Assembly (NCBI RefSeq): GCF_900107125.1
Contig: NZ_FNOU01000018.1
Location: forward strand, 1-64,000
Source of the DNA: Eubacterium barkeri
GTDB lineage: Bacteria > Bacillota > Clostridia > Eubacteriales > Eubacteriaceae
Direction: 5' to 3'
Length of the DNA: 64,000 nucleotides
Shown: positions 52,463-61,905 of the stretch, in pieces
Layout: each line of letters opens with the position of its first letter
Position numbering within the stretch: the first letter of the stretch is position 1
Program-made: the position numbers and the translations under genes
Notes under the pieces: generated by a model
Told to the model about the DNA's origin: nothing
Seen by the model: the letters and a program-made list of their open reading frames with translations, nothing else
The model's database searches: none

Positions 52463-52480
52463 GGGCTTTGTCTACGCTCT

Positions 52481-52511
52481 GGGCGGCACTGCATTGCAGT
52501 GCCGCTTTTTC
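52481..52511 (+). terminator. Terminator after transketolase operon
   Basis: Perfect 10-bp stem gcggcactgc/gcagtgccgc, 3-base loop, five T. Confidence 0.93.
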
Positions 52512-52540
52512 GTCGATGGGATCGGTGAAATTTGCTTCTT

Positions 52541-52571
52541 TTGCTTTACCAGAGTAGGATTTTGTGATAAT
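52541..52571 (+). promoter_or_regulatory. Possible promoter of hyuA
   Basis: TTGCTT (52541-52546) and an extended -10 TGTGATAAT (GATAAT 52566-52571) lie about 50 bp before hyuA, with a long 19-bp spacing. Weak but the only candidate between terminator and gene. Confidence 0.35.
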
Positions 52572-52619
52572 GTAAACCTATCAATTATTACAACAAATGA
52601 TGGAGTATGGGAGGTCAAA

Positions 52620-54674
52620 ATGAGAATTGCAACCGATATCGGCGGTACCTTTACGGATCTGGTTGTTCTGGATGGTGAACGTGGGGTTTTCTTTGAGAAA
52701 AGCCACACCACCCCACCCCGCTTTGAAAAGGGTGTTATTGATGTCATTAAAAAAAGTGGGATTTCCACAGCGGAAATCGAGCTGTTCTTCCACGGAACCA
52801 CCACGGTTATCAATGCCTTGACGGAGCGAAAGGGCGCTAAAACCGGGCTGATTACCACCAAGGGCTTTCGGGATGTCCTGGAAATTGCCCGGTGCAATCG
52901 GCCGGATTTGTTCAATCTGGTCTTCGCCAAGCCCCGCCCCTTCATTCCCCGCCATTTGCGGTGTGAGGTTGAGGAGCGCATGTCCTATAAGGGTGAGGTT
53001 ATGACGCCCCTGGTCGAGGATGATATCGATGGCGCAGTGGCCTATCTCAGGGAGCAGGGGGTTGAATCCATTGCGGTGTGTATGCTCCATGCCTATGCCA
53101 ATGATGCCCACGAGCAGCGTACCGTGGCCCGGATCCATGAGCTGTGGCCCGAGGTATTCGTCACGGCATCCCGGGATGTTACCCTGGAATGGCGGGAGTA
53201 TGAGCGGACCTCTACCATCGCCCTTAATGCCTACGTGATGCCCACCGCATCCTCCTATGTGGACCGCCTGGAGGGGGAACTGAAAGCCTTGGGGGTGGAT
53301 TGCCCCAAATACATTATGAAGAGCAACGGGGGAACCACCACCTTTGAGCAGAGCAAGATCAGTCCCATCAACATGGTGGAATCCGGACCGGTGGCTGGGG
53401 TCTTTGGTGCAGCTGTGGTGGGGGATGCCGTTGGCGAGCCCAATATCATTGCCTTTGATATTGGGGGAACGACCGCCAAATGTTCCCTCATCGATAAGGG
53501 GCAGCTCAAAGTCAGTACCGAGTACCGGATTGAGCGGACCGAAAGCTATGCGGGCTATCCCGTTATGGCCCCGGTGGTGGATATCGTGGAAATCGGTAAT
53601 GGCGGGGGGTCCATCGCCTGGATTGATGATGCCGGCTCCCTGAAGGTGGGCCCTCAATCAGCCGGTGCCATGCCTGGACCTGTGGCCTACGGCAATGGCA
53701 GTAGCAATCCCACAACGACAGATGCCTGTCTTCTGACGGGTCGCTTATCTCCGGATAATTTTGATAATCAAGTGGATATGGCGGCGGTGGAGACCGCCAT
53801 CCTGGATAAGGTGGGGACACCCCTGGGGATGACGGCTCTGGAGGCTGCCATGAGCATCATCCGTGTGGCCGATGCCAATATGCTCAACGCCCTGAAGCTA
53901 ATTTCCGTTCGCCGGGGATATGATCCCCGGGATTTTGCCATGGTGGCCTTTGGTGGTGGCGGCCCCATGCACAGCGCCTACCTGGCCAAGGAGCTTGGCG
54001 TGCGGCGGGTTATTATTCCGTCGGCAGCCTCGGTCTTCTCAGCCTGGGGGATGCTCATGGCCGATCAGCGTAACGATTATATCCAAACAAAGATCAGCCG
54101 AATGAAGGACACCCCGGTGGAGACCCTCAACAGCTGGTGGCAGCCCCTGATTGAGGAGGCGAAGGCCGGGCTCATGGCCCAGGGGGTGACACGGGAAAAT
54201 ATCTTACTGAAATTTGTGGCCGATATGCGTTACCTCGGACAGGAACACACCGTTAGCGTGGATGCGCCGCCGGTTCCCTGGAGTGAGGCGGATAAAGCGG
54301 CGCTGGTGGAACAATTCCACGAAACCCACGAACACTTTTATACCTTCAAATTGGAGGGGACGCCCACGGAAATCGTCAACCTCCATCTGGTGGCCTACGG
54401 TCGTCAGGAAAAGCTGGAGCTGCCACAGATTGCTAAGCAGCAGGGCGATGTGGCCCAAGCCAGGAAATCAGAACGGGATATCTATTTTGAGGATAGCGGC
54501 TTTATTCAGGCGGCAGTCTACGATCGTCTTGCCCTGGGGGCCGGAGCCCGAATCAGCGGACCAGCCGTGGTGGAGGAACCCACGGCGTCTACCGTGGTGG
54601 GGCCGGATCAACAGGTGACGGTGGATATCTACGGTAATTTGATGATTGAAATGAAGGAGGACAAACATGACTAA
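52620..54674 (+). CDS. hyuA: HyuA-type hydantoinase/oxoprolinase subunit
   Basis: A 684-residue protein, start ATG 52620 after GGGAGGTC. N-terminal ATP-binding motif IATDIGGTFTDLVVL; hydantoinase core with FHGTTTVINALTERKGAKTG, MKSNGGTTTFEQ and IAFDIGGTTAK. This family uses ATP to open hydantoin or 5-oxoproline rings, or to carboxylate acetone-like ketones. Works as a complex with HyuB, whose start overlaps its stop. Which substrate it uses cannot be told. Probably a unit separate from the sugar genes. Confidence 0.9.
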   Translation: MRIATDIGGTFTDLVVLDGERGVFFEKSHTTPPRFEKGVIDVIKKSGISTAEIELFFHGTTTVINALTERKGAKTGLITTKGFRDVLEIARCNRPDLFNLVFAKPRPFIPRHLRCEVEERMSYKGEVMTPLVEDDIDGAVAYLREQGVESIAVCMLHAYANDAHEQRTVARIHELWPEVFVTASRDVTLEWREYERTSTIALNAYVMPTASSYVDRLEGELKALGVDCPKYIMKSNGGTTTFEQSKISPINMVESGPVAGVFGAAVVGDAVGEPNIIAFDIGGTTAKCSLIDKGQLKVSTEYRIERTESYAGYPVMAPVVDIVEIGNGGGSIAWIDDAGSLKVGPQSAGAMPGPVAYGNGSSNPTTTDACLLTGRLSPDNFDNQVDMAAVETAILDKVGTPLGMTALEAAMSIIRVADANMLNALKLISVRRGYDPRDFAMVAFGGGGPMHSAYLAKELGVRRVIIPSAASVFSAWGMLMADQRNDYIQTKISRMKDTPVETLNSWWQPLIEEAKAGLMAQGVTRENILLKFVADMRYLGQEHTVSVDAPPVPWSEADKAALVEQFHETHEHFYTFKLEGTPTEIVNLHLVAYGRQEKLELPQIAKQQGDVAQARKSERDIYFEDSGFIQAAVYDRLALGAGARISGPAVVEEPTASTVVGPDQQVTVDIYGNLMIEMKEDKHD

Positions 54675-56379
54675 GCCGGTGGATAGCATTACTCTGGATA
54701 TTGTAAAAGACTCACTGATTGCCATCAGTAATGAGGTGTTCTACGCCTTCGCCCGGACCTCTATGAGTCCCATTATTTATGAAACCCTGGATTACGCCAG
54801 CGGAATCACCGATGCCGATGGGCAGCTGCTCACCCAGGGTAACGGGGCCTGCGGCTTCATCGGACTCATTGCCCCCATGATTGGGGAAGTGATTGCTGTC
54901 CACGGCAAGGAGAACATGAAGCCCGGGGATGTGTACATCATCAATGATCCCTACATGGGCGGGGGAACGCATCTGTCAGACATCGGCATGGTGATGCCCA
55001 TCTTCTACGAAGAGGAGCTCATTGGATTCGTGGGGAACAAGGCCCATTGGACGGATGTGGGGGGCATGGCTCCCGGTTCCTTCACCACCGACTCCACGGA
55101 GGTCTTCCAGGAGGGATTGTGCTTCAGCGCCCTTAAACTGGTGGATGCCGGTGAGCTGTCGCCCATCCTCCACACCATCATTCGCAGCAACACCCGCTTC
55201 CCGGATGTGGCTACGGGAGATATGTGGGGACAGATTGCTTCCCTGCGCACTGGCTATAAGCGGGTGGGTGAACTCTGTGATAAATACGGTGTGGAAACCG
55301 TGAAAAGCTCCATGGCCCGTCTGTTGGACCAGGGTGAGCTGCTGGCCCGGAAGCGTCTCAAGGAAATGCCCAAGGGGACCTGGGAGATGGAAGAATTCAT
55401 GGATGATGACGGTCATGGCAATCCCGTGCGTTTGAAGGTGAAGATTACCATTACCGAGGATGAATTCCTGGTGGATTTCACCGGCAGCTCCCCCCAGGTG
55501 GCCAGTCCGGTGAACACGGGATACAGCTCCTTGTGCTGTGGGGTGAAGGTGGCCTATATGTCCATTATCAATCCCTCCATGGAGGTGAACGATGGGGTGT
55601 TCCGGCCCATGCGGGTCATTGCTGAGGAAAACAGCGTGACCCATTGTACCCGCCCGGCCCCCACCTCCTGTTACTACGAATGTATGATCTACGCCACGGA
55701 TGTGGTGTGGAAGGCCCTGGCACCCATTTTTCCAGAATATTTGGGTGCCGGCCATATGCTGTCAGTGTGTGCGGTAGTCATGGGGGGCCTCCACCAGGAC
55801 ACTGGCGAATCCTTCCTGATCATCGAGCCCACCGGTGGTGGCTGGGGGGCCTCCCAGGGCAAGGATGGGGAAGTTGGCCAGTTCTGTGTGGGGGATGGTG
55901 AGACCTACAATGTCCCGGTGGAAATGGCAGAGACCCGTTATGGTATCCAGGTGGATGAATACAGCCTCCACACCGATGGTGCCGGTGCCGGGGAATTCCG
56001 GGGCGGCAGCGGTGCGGTGCGGACCTACCGGGCCATGAATGACGGCGAATCCTTCACTGCTTCCTTTGGGCGGAACCGTTACCCGGCCTGGGGCTCCAAT
56101 GGCGGGGCAGACGGCAGTATTAATTATTTCGTCTTCATCGATGCCGACGGTACGGAACATCCGCCCCAAGCCATGGCAGCCCGTCGGGTGATGAATAAGA
56201 ACGATAGCGTCCGGATGGTGACCTGCACCGGCGGAGGCTACGGCGATCCCATGAAACGGGATCCCAAGCGGGTGGCTGAGGATGTTCGGGGCGGTTATAT
56301 TACCCCGGCCCAGGCCAAGTCCGACTATGGCGTTATCGTCGATCCCAAGAGCTTTGAGGTCACGGCCCTTTGTCGCTAG
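54667..56379 (+). CDS. hyuB: HyuB-type hydantoinase/oxoprolinase subunit
   Basis: A 570-residue protein of the hydantoinase B family: the opening DSITLDIVKDSLIAISNEVF, then VYIINDPYMGGGTHLSDIGM and FRGGSGAVRTYRAM. Partner of HyuA in the same operon, overlapping by 8 bp. The length is within the family range and it looks intact. No accessory gamma subunit typical of acetone carboxylase is present, favouring the hydantoinase/oxoprolinase group. Confidence 0.9.
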   Translation: MTKPVDSITLDIVKDSLIAISNEVFYAFARTSMSPIIYETLDYASGITDADGQLLTQGNGACGFIGLIAPMIGEVIAVHGKENMKPGDVYIINDPYMGGGTHLSDIGMVMPIFYEEELIGFVGNKAHWTDVGGMAPGSFTTDSTEVFQEGLCFSALKLVDAGELSPILHTIIRSNTRFPDVATGDMWGQIASLRTGYKRVGELCDKYGVETVKSSMARLLDQGELLARKRLKEMPKGTWEMEEFMDDDGHGNPVRLKVKITITEDEFLVDFTGSSPQVASPVNTGYSSLCCGVKVAYMSIINPSMEVNDGVFRPMRVIAEENSVTHCTRPAPTSCYYECMIYATDVVWKALAPIFPEYLGAGHMLSVCAVVMGGLHQDTGESFLIIEPTGGGWGASQGKDGEVGQFCVGDGETYNVPVEMAETRYGIQVDEYSLHTDGAGAGEFRGGSGAVRTYRAMNDGESFTASFGRNRYPAWGSNGGADGSINYFVFIDADGTEHPPQAMAARRVMNKNDSVRMVTCTGGGYGDPMKRDPKRVAEDVRGGYITPAQAKSDYGVIVDPKSFEVTALCR

Positions 56380-56426
56380 GTCCGGTGGTGTTTTAGCGGT
56401 TTGAGTTGATAAAAGAAGGAGCGATT

Positions 56427-56744
56427 ATGAAGGTAATGACACCGGAATGCATGACGACCCTGATCCGGGAGGATGGCGTCGCCATGACTACTTTATTTGA
56501 TGAAGGCAATGCCACCATGGGTCATGCGGTCTTCCCCCCGGGGACCGTAGTCCCCTTTGCCGCCCACGACGCTGACGAATATTCCTATATTCTGTCAGGA
56601 GAGGTTAAATGTAAAACCGAAGAGGGTGTGGTATCCACCATGACTGCTGGCTGCAGTGGATTTATCCCGGCGGGTGAATCCCATTCCAGCTTCAATGATT
56701 CGGATGCGGATTGTGTTTTGGTCTGGATGTTAGTAGGAAAGTAA
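56427..56744 (+). CDS. Small cupin-domain protein
   Basis: A 105-residue single cupin from ATG 56427 (AGAAGGAG upstream). Visible pattern: GTVVPFAAHDADEYSYILSG, then FIPAGESHSSFND, which contains candidate metal ligands (H, E, H). It follows hyuB by 47 bp and may be part of that unit, possibly an isomerase or a sensor of the same substrate. No enzymatic role can be assigned. Confidence 0.8.
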   Translation: MKVMTPECMTTLIREDGVAMTTLFDEGNATMGHAVFPPGTVVPFAAHDADEYSYILSGEVKCKTEEGVVSTMTAGCSGFIPAGESHSSFNDSDADCVLVWMLVGK

Positions 56745-56865
56745 GGTTTTGGCTGTTCATTTTTTCGTAAGGGAACAGAAGCAGAAAGCAGGATACCTGC
56801 ATTGCCAAAAGGGAGTTATCGTGGGATAATAAGGGCAATGTAAAATAGAATGGAGAAGCGGAAAA

Positions 56866-57768
56866 ATGAAACAACAAGTAAAGGGTTTTTATCACAAACA
56901 CCAGGAACCAATAGACAAAGCGAGAAAAATCGCCTTCCGGATGATCCTCTTGACGATGTCAGCCGTTCTTACCGCAGTGAATACAAAGACCTTCATCAGT
57001 GCGGGGAACTTATTCCCCGGGGGTGTTGGTGGGATTACCCTTTTGATTCAACGGATTGCGGCCACTTATTTTAACACGGCCATCGGCTACACACCCATTA
57101 ATATCTTGCTCAATGCCATTCCGGTGTATATCGGCTTTCGATATCTCGGGAAGAAGTTTACGGCTTATTCATGCTATACCATTGTGCTGGCGGCCGTGAT
57201 CACGGACATGATTCCCACCTATGTTATTACCTATGATGTCCTCTTAATCAGTATTTTTGGTGGGGTCATCGGTGGCTTTGCCTCGGTTCTATGCCTATGG
57301 GTAGACGCAACTGCAGGCGGAATGGATTTTATCTCCATTTATCTGTCCCTCAGAAAGGGAATGGATGCCTGGAATATCATTCTGGGATTTAATGTTGTTA
57401 TTCTGATGCTGGCAGGGGTTCTCTTTGGATGGGATCAGGCACTCTATTCCATGATCTTCCAATATGCCTTTACCCAGGTAATCACGACCCTGTACCATAA
57501 GTACCAGCAACAGACCCTTTTCATTCTAACAGAAAAACCCCAGGAGGTTTGCCAGGCCATTTATGCCATTAGCCGTCATGGGGCCACCATTTTAAATGGC
57601 GTGGGCTCTTATGAATTGGTGGAGCGCAATATGGTGTACTCCATCGTCTCCAGGGGAGAGGTTAAGCAGATTATGAATGAAATGCGAAGGATTGATCCCA
57701 ACGCCTTTGTGAATTCCATCCGGACCCAGGAAATCCAGGGGTATTTTTATCAAAAGCCAACGGAATAA
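56866..57768 (+). CDS. YitT-family membrane protein
   Basis: A 300-residue protein with about five to six N-terminal membrane helices (including FISAGNLFPGGVGGITLLIQ, a YitT hallmark) and a C-terminal soluble DUF2179 domain (YAISRHGATILNGVGSYE). Function is unknown in spite of being widespread in Bacillota. Its 3' end overlaps the crcB gene on the other strand by 19 bp. Start and ribosome site (AATGGAGAAG) are weak but adequate. Confidence 0.88.
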   Translation: MKQQVKGFYHKHQEPIDKARKIAFRMILLTMSAVLTAVNTKTFISAGNLFPGGVGGITLLIQRIAATYFNTAIGYTPINILLNAIPVYIGFRYLGKKFTAYSCYTIVLAAVITDMIPTYVITYDVLLISIFGGVIGGFASVLCLWVDATAGGMDFISIYLSLRKGMDAWNIILGFNVVILMLAGVLFGWDQALYSMIFQYAFTQVITTLYHKYQQQTLFILTEKPQEVCQAIYAISRHGATILNGVGSYELVERNMVYSIVSRGEVKQIMNEMRRIDPNAFVNSIRTQEIQGYFYQKPTE

Positions 57769-58142
57769 AAGGCCATACAGCCCAGGGCCATTCCCAGAAA
57801 CCCCAGAGCAAGGCCGGCAGAAAGGGTAAGGATGGCGTAAAGACCAGCGTGATAAGGATGTCCATCTCCGTGAATACGGAGAATCTCATGGTTGAAGGTC
57901 GAAAAGGTGGTGAAGCCACCCATCAACCCCGTGCCCAGAAATAAGAGCTTGATATCCCCGGCACCGAAACCGGATAAGAATCCCAGACAAAGGGTTCCAA
58001 TGCTGTTAATTAAAAAGGTGGCCAGGGGAAAACGGCCACCGTTATGGGTGGAGAGGAGACAGGTGATGCTGTAGCGCAGGATAGCACCGAAGCCACCTCC
58101 AAGACCCACGAAAAAAAGTGCCAGGCCATTATAATCACCCAT
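57750..58142 (-). CDS. crcB: CrcB/Fluc fluoride channel, second copy
   Basis: A 130-residue four-helix protein of the Fluc (CrcB) fluoride-channel family. GGGFGAILRYSI and the pore-lining GLMGGFTTFSTFNHE are present. It overlaps the first crcB by 8 bp. In bacteria with two copies the subunits form heterodimers, and the pair here fits that. Exports fluoride and protects enolase and pyrophosphatase. Confidence 0.93.
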   Translation of the reverse strand: MGDYNGLALFFVGLGGGFGAILRYSITCLLSTHNGGRFPLATFLINSIGTLCLGFLSGFGAGDIKLLFLGTGLMGGFTTFSTFNHEILRIHGDGHPYHAGLYAILTLSAGLALGFLGMALGCMAFYSVGF

Positions 58143-58521
58143 CGATCCGAACCCGGCCTTTCGTTAAGCGCTGCCCGGTGGCGATGCCCAGGGCAATCCC
58201 CAATAGACCGCTGAGCATCCCGCTGGCAGCATAGGCTAAGGCCAAGAGGAAATGGCCGCTTTGTAAAAAGCCCAGGGCTTCATTACAAAAGGTCGAGAAG
58301 GTGGTAAAGGCACCAATAAACCCAACACCCAGGGCCGTTTTGAGTTTCTTAGCTCCTTGGGTATGTTCTGGCATACATTGGTAGATGACCTCGAGTAAGA
58401 CACAGCCTAAAAAATTGATGACCAGTGTGGGCCAGGGGATCATCGGCTTCAGAAACAGGCCCAGTGCATACCGACTGGCGGCACCGGCAATTCCCATACA
58501 AAAAATCCATAAAATTTGCAA
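58135..58521 (-). CDS. crcB: CrcB/Fluc fluoride channel, first copy
   Basis: A 128-residue four-helix Fluc protein with GIAGAASRYALG and GFIGAFTTFSTFCNE. The start is TTG at 58521, downstream of GGGAGGCG; the later Met 9 would cut the first helix. It lies directly behind a fluoride riboswitch, so the operon is on only when fluoride is high. Partner of the second copy. Confidence 0.92.
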   Translation of the reverse strand: MQILWIFCMGIAGAASRYALGLFLKPMIPWPTLVINFLGCVLLEVIYQCMPEHTQGAKKLKTALGVGFIGAFTTFSTFCNEALGFLQSGHFLLALAYAASGMLSGLLGIALGIATGQRLTKGRVRIDG

Positions 58522-58544
58522 AAAAATTCGCCTCCCATTCTAAG

Positions 58545-58636
58545 ACAATACAAAAAGGGCTGATGCTTCCACTTATGGTAGAAGCCATCAGCCCTTGGCG
58601 GTTTCGACAGATGTCGTGGGAGATCTTCATTCCCAT
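58545..58636 (-). ncRNA. Fluoride riboswitch (crcB motif) with terminator
   Basis: On the minus strand the aptamer has GGGAATGAAGATCTCCC, then AACCGCC, then GGCTGATGGCTTCTAC, matching the crcB/fluoride riboswitch consensus. It is followed by a hairpin (GGGCTGATG...CATCAGCCC) and TTTTT. The 3' part of the aptamer is also the left arm of the terminator, the expected switch: fluoride binding would prevent termination and allow crcB expression. Confidence 0.92.
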
Positions 58637-58829
58637 TTAAAAGCCTAACAAATTTGAAAAAGTCTGTCAAATTTTCTGGCATTTTCATTAAGAAAAATAC
58701 CGTTAAATCCATTTCAATGGGAATTATAGGGTAAAAAGTAAAGACAGCCTTAATAAATAGGGTGAAACAGTGTATAATAGGGACATCAATAAAAGACATT
58801 AAAGAAGTACAGTAGAAACGAGGGTGGAT

Positions 58830-59378
58830 ATGTCAAATATTTTTTTACAAGGACCCCATAACCGTTTTACCTGGGATAAGCTTGGGAATATCAAAGACGG
58901 ACGAAAAAATCTAGGGGAATCCATGCCGGTTTTGGTCTATCGCCTGTTGGAATACAGTATGAATCATATCCTCACGGATAAGCTGGGGACAGAAGGGGCG
59001 GATGATGTTTTTCGGGATGCGGGTCATTTAGCCGGCACAGAATTTGCAAAGAATATGCTACCCCTGGATGCACCCCTTGGAACGTTTCTGGCAGAACTCC
59101 AGCGAATTTTCCAGGAGCTTAAAATCGGAATCCTCCGAATGGAAGAAATGGATGAAGAGAGCGGTATCTTCACCCTAACCGTTGCAGAGGATCTGGATTG
59201 CAGTGGCCTACCACCAACCGATGAAGTAGTCTGCAATTATGATGAAGGGTTTATCGCAGGAATTATGACGGTTTACACTGGAAGGACCTATAAAGTACAG
59301 GAAATTGACTGTTGGGCCAGCGGGGCCCGGGTATGCCGCTTCCAGGGGCGAGTAATGGACAAGGGAATGGGATCGTAA
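58830..59378 (+). CDS. V4R-domain sensory protein
   Basis: A 182-residue cytoplasmic protein. Start ATG 58830 with GAGGGTGG upstream; an in-frame GTG lies six bases earlier. It contains one V4R (4-vinyl reductase) domain, the small-molecule-binding fold, with a C-terminal GFIAGIMTVYTGRTYKVQEI, CWASGARVCRF pattern typical of this domain. Its stop overlaps the start of a diguanylate cyclase gene (TAATG). It likely senses a hydrophobic or aromatic ligand and works with the cyclase. The ligand is unknown. Confidence 0.85.
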   Translation: MSNIFLQGPHNRFTWDKLGNIKDGRKNLGESMPVLVYRLLEYSMNHILTDKLGTEGADDVFRDAGHLAGTEFAKNMLPLDAPLGTFLAELQRIFQELKIGILRMEEMDEESGIFTLTVAEDLDCSGLPPTDEVVCNYDEGFIAGIMTVYTGRTYKVQEIDCWASGARVCRFQGRVMDKGMGS

Positions 59379-60616
59379 TGGCCAAACAGCCAGAAAAAGC
59401 ATTATTTGAATATTTAAGGGATATCCTGTATCGGACGGATTATGCCTCTCTGGATATGGATGAGATACCAGAGGCCTTCAAACCTTTAGCCCAGGGGCTT
59501 CATTGGCTCCACCAATGTGTGAAGGAACAAAAAGCCTTTGGAGAGAGCCTGGCCCAGGGCGATTTGGATGTCACACCACCGGGAGTTGAAAACACCCTGG
59601 CTGCCCCACTTAAGGCGGTTCAAGGCAGTCTGAAGCATATTGCATGGCAGGCCAGACAGCTTCCCAAGGGCGATTATGGTCAGCATGTCGATTATATGGG
59701 AGAGTTTGCTGAGATTTTAAACACCATGATTGATCAGTTGGCCCAGCAGCACCAGGCTCTATTGGATGAAAAGCATCTGGTGGAAGAGCAAAACAAAATC
59801 TTGGGCCAATATTATAGTCTGTTCCTTTCCCTGACGGAGAGTACCGATGAAGCCATTATTGTGCTGGATGAGAAGACGGGAAAACCCCAGTACCTCAATC
59901 CAGCGGCCTTGGTTTTTGAGGAACATTATGGGGATTGTCTGGATGTTATTCGATATCAATTGGGGCAGGTATCGGAAGAGAATTTAACTCAGAGTGAGCC
60001 CTGGATTTTAGAAATAGAAGGGGATGCTCAGAAGTCAGCCCTCTATTTGCGCATTGTTTCCCACCGTTTAGGTTGGAACGGCCGGGATACCATCGTCCAT
60101 GTTATTCGGGATAAGACCGATGAGCGGCAAAAGGAAGCTGTTTTGAGCGATATGGTTTATCGCGATGCATTAACCGGTTTGTACAACCGTCGTTATGGCA
60201 TGGAAAAGGTGGAGGAATGGATTGCCGAAGGTTATCATTTTACCATTTCCTTTATTGACATTGATGATTTAAAAACCTGTAACGATGCCTTCGGACATGA
60301 TAAGGGGGATGACTATATCCGTCTTGTTGCAACAACTTTAAGAGGATTTCGCGATAATGATGTGATTTGCCGAATGGGTGGGGATGAATTCCTTTTATTG
60401 ACCATGGGGGAACAACAAGAGCAAATTGATGGATGGCTTGAAAAACAGCGGCAATGGATATTATCCCAACAGATGACAGGAGTCCGGGGGTTTCGCCCTT
60501 GCTTTAGCTATGGGACCAGTGTGGTCAGCCCGGGATGGAGCCAGGATGCTGATTATTATTTGGGGAAAGCCGATCACCGGATGTACGAGTATAAACGGGT
60601 GAATAAAATCCGATAG
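59378..60616 (+). CDS. PAS-GGDEF diguanylate cyclase
   Basis: A 412-residue protein. Start is ATG 59378, overlapping the V4R stop; a longer upstream frame is a shadow. The N-terminal half has a predicted coiled-coil (about 120-150) and a PAS-like region (about 150-250). The C-terminal GGDEF domain (about 250-410) has DALTGLYNRRYGM, DIDDLKTCNDAFGHDKGDD and RMGGDEFLLL, an intact active site. It makes c-di-GMP, possibly under control of the V4R protein. No transmembrane helices. Confidence 0.9.
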   Translation: MAKQPEKALFEYLRDILYRTDYASLDMDEIPEAFKPLAQGLHWLHQCVKEQKAFGESLAQGDLDVTPPGVENTLAAPLKAVQGSLKHIAWQARQLPKGDYGQHVDYMGEFAEILNTMIDQLAQQHQALLDEKHLVEEQNKILGQYYSLFLSLTESTDEAIIVLDEKTGKPQYLNPAALVFEEHYGDCLDVIRYQLGQVSEENLTQSEPWILEIEGDAQKSALYLRIVSHRLGWNGRDTIVHVIRDKTDERQKEAVLSDMVYRDALTGLYNRRYGMEKVEEWIAEGYHFTISFIDIDDLKTCNDAFGHDKGDDYIRLVATTLRGFRDNDVICRMGGDEFLLLTMGEQQEQIDGWLEKQRQWILSQQMTGVRGFRPCFSYGTSVVSPGWSQDADYYLGKADHRMYEYKRVNKIR

Positions 60617-60622
60617 CTTATC

Positions 60623-60651
60623 TTGATAATTATAACTCACAAGGCTATAAT
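60623..60651 (+). promoter_or_regulatory. Promoter of the aminotransferase operon
   Basis: TTGATA (60623-60628), 17-bp spacer and TATAAT (60646-60651), 33 bp before the aminotransferase start. Close to consensus. It probably also drives yhaM, 12 bp after the aminotransferase. Confidence 0.8.
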
Positions 60652-60684
60652 GATTAAATATGCTATAAATAAGGATGGTGTCAT

Positions 60685-61893
60685 ATGGAAACATCGAAAC
60701 GTGTACAGGGCATGGGAGAGCCAGCCCTGCTTAAATATTATCCCCTGGTCGATGCAGTCAAGGAAAAGGGGAAAGCCGTGTATTATCTGAATATCGGGCA
60801 GCCAGATATCGAGACTCCGCCGGATTTCATGCGCAAGGTCAATGAGATCAAGGAGCAGGTACTGGCTTATGCTGCGCCGGAGGGGGAAGCCGCCCTGCGC
60901 ACTGAGGCCTGTAAATATTACGATCGGTACAATCTGCACTATTCTCCAGAGGAAATGCTCATTACCAATGGGGGGAGTGAGGCCCTGCTTTTTACCTTTT
61001 TGACGATCTGTAACCCTGGGGATCAGATTATCACTCCGGAGCCGCTTTACAGTATTTACAAGGAAATGGCCTCGGCCACCAGTGTGGAGCTGGTGGGCAT
61101 TAAGACCTACACCGAGGACGGCTTCAGCCTGCCGGATCGGGAGGCGATCGAAGCCCTGGTGACGGATCGGACCAAGGCCATCCTCATCACCAATCCCGGG
61201 AACCCCACGGGGAAGGTTTATACCAAGGAAGAGATCGAAATCCTCCGGGATGTGGCGGCAGAAAATGATTTGTACATTGTGTCGGATGAGGTGTATCGGG
61301 AATTCGTCTACGATGGCATGGCCTATGTCAGTCCTGGGCATTATTCTCAAATCAGTCAGAACTGTATCATTGTGGATAGCATTTCCAAGCGGTTTTCGGC
61401 CTGTGGGGCCCGGATTGGCTTTATCCTGTCAAAGAATAAAAAATTGATGCATGAAATTCGAAAGCTCTGTCAGATGCGTCTGGCGGTATCTTCGGTGGAT
61501 CAGGCCGGTGCAGCGGAGCTGTTCAAGCTGGGTATCGACTTTTTTGACAAGGTTCTGGCAGAATATACCCATCGGCGGGATATTGTGGCAGAATGCCTGG
61601 CACAGATGGACGGTGTGGTGGGCAAAGTCCCAACGGGCGCTTTTTATTACATGGTCAAGCTGCCGATAAAGGATGCCTGCGATTTTATTGAATGGTTAAT
61701 TACAGATTTTGATTACCAGGGCGAAACCGTGCTGCTGTCCCCAGCCAATGATTTCTATATCCATCCCGGGGATGGGGTGGACGAGGTACGTCTGGCCTAT
61801 GTGTTGGGCGAAAAGGATTTGCGCAAGGCGATGAAGGCTTTGGAAGAAGGCCTGATCGCCTACAAAGCGGCTTATCCCCAGCGCTGTAAATAG
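60685..61893 (+). CDS. Class I/II pyridoxal-phosphate aminotransferase
   Basis: A 402-residue aminotransferase of fold type I. The PLP lysine is K235 in DSISKRFSACGARIGF. Other motifs: LNIGQPDIETPP, NGGSEALLF, NPGNPTGKVYT and the terminal-half DGVDEVRLAYVLGEK. Closest by eye to aspartate/aromatic aminotransferase-type enzymes of Clostridia. Substrate pair is not resolved. Transcribed from a near-consensus promoter with yhaM following. Confidence 0.9.
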   Translation: METSKRVQGMGEPALLKYYPLVDAVKEKGKAVYYLNIGQPDIETPPDFMRKVNEIKEQVLAYAAPEGEAALRTEACKYYDRYNLHYSPEEMLITNGGSEALLFTFLTICNPGDQIITPEPLYSIYKEMASATSVELVGIKTYTEDGFSLPDREAIEALVTDRTKAILITNPGNPTGKVYTKEEIEILRDVAAENDLYIVSDEVYREFVYDGMAYVSPGHYSQISQNCIIVDSISKRFSACGARIGFILSKNKKLMHEIRKLCQMRLAVSSVDQAGAAELFKLGIDFFDKVLAEYTHRRDIVAECLAQMDGVVGKVPTGAFYYMVKLPIKDACDFIEWLITDFDYQGETVLLSPANDFYIHPGDGVDEVRLAYVLGEKDLRKAMKALEEGLIAYKAAYPQRCK

Positions 61894-61905
61894 AAGGAGA
61901 CTGGA

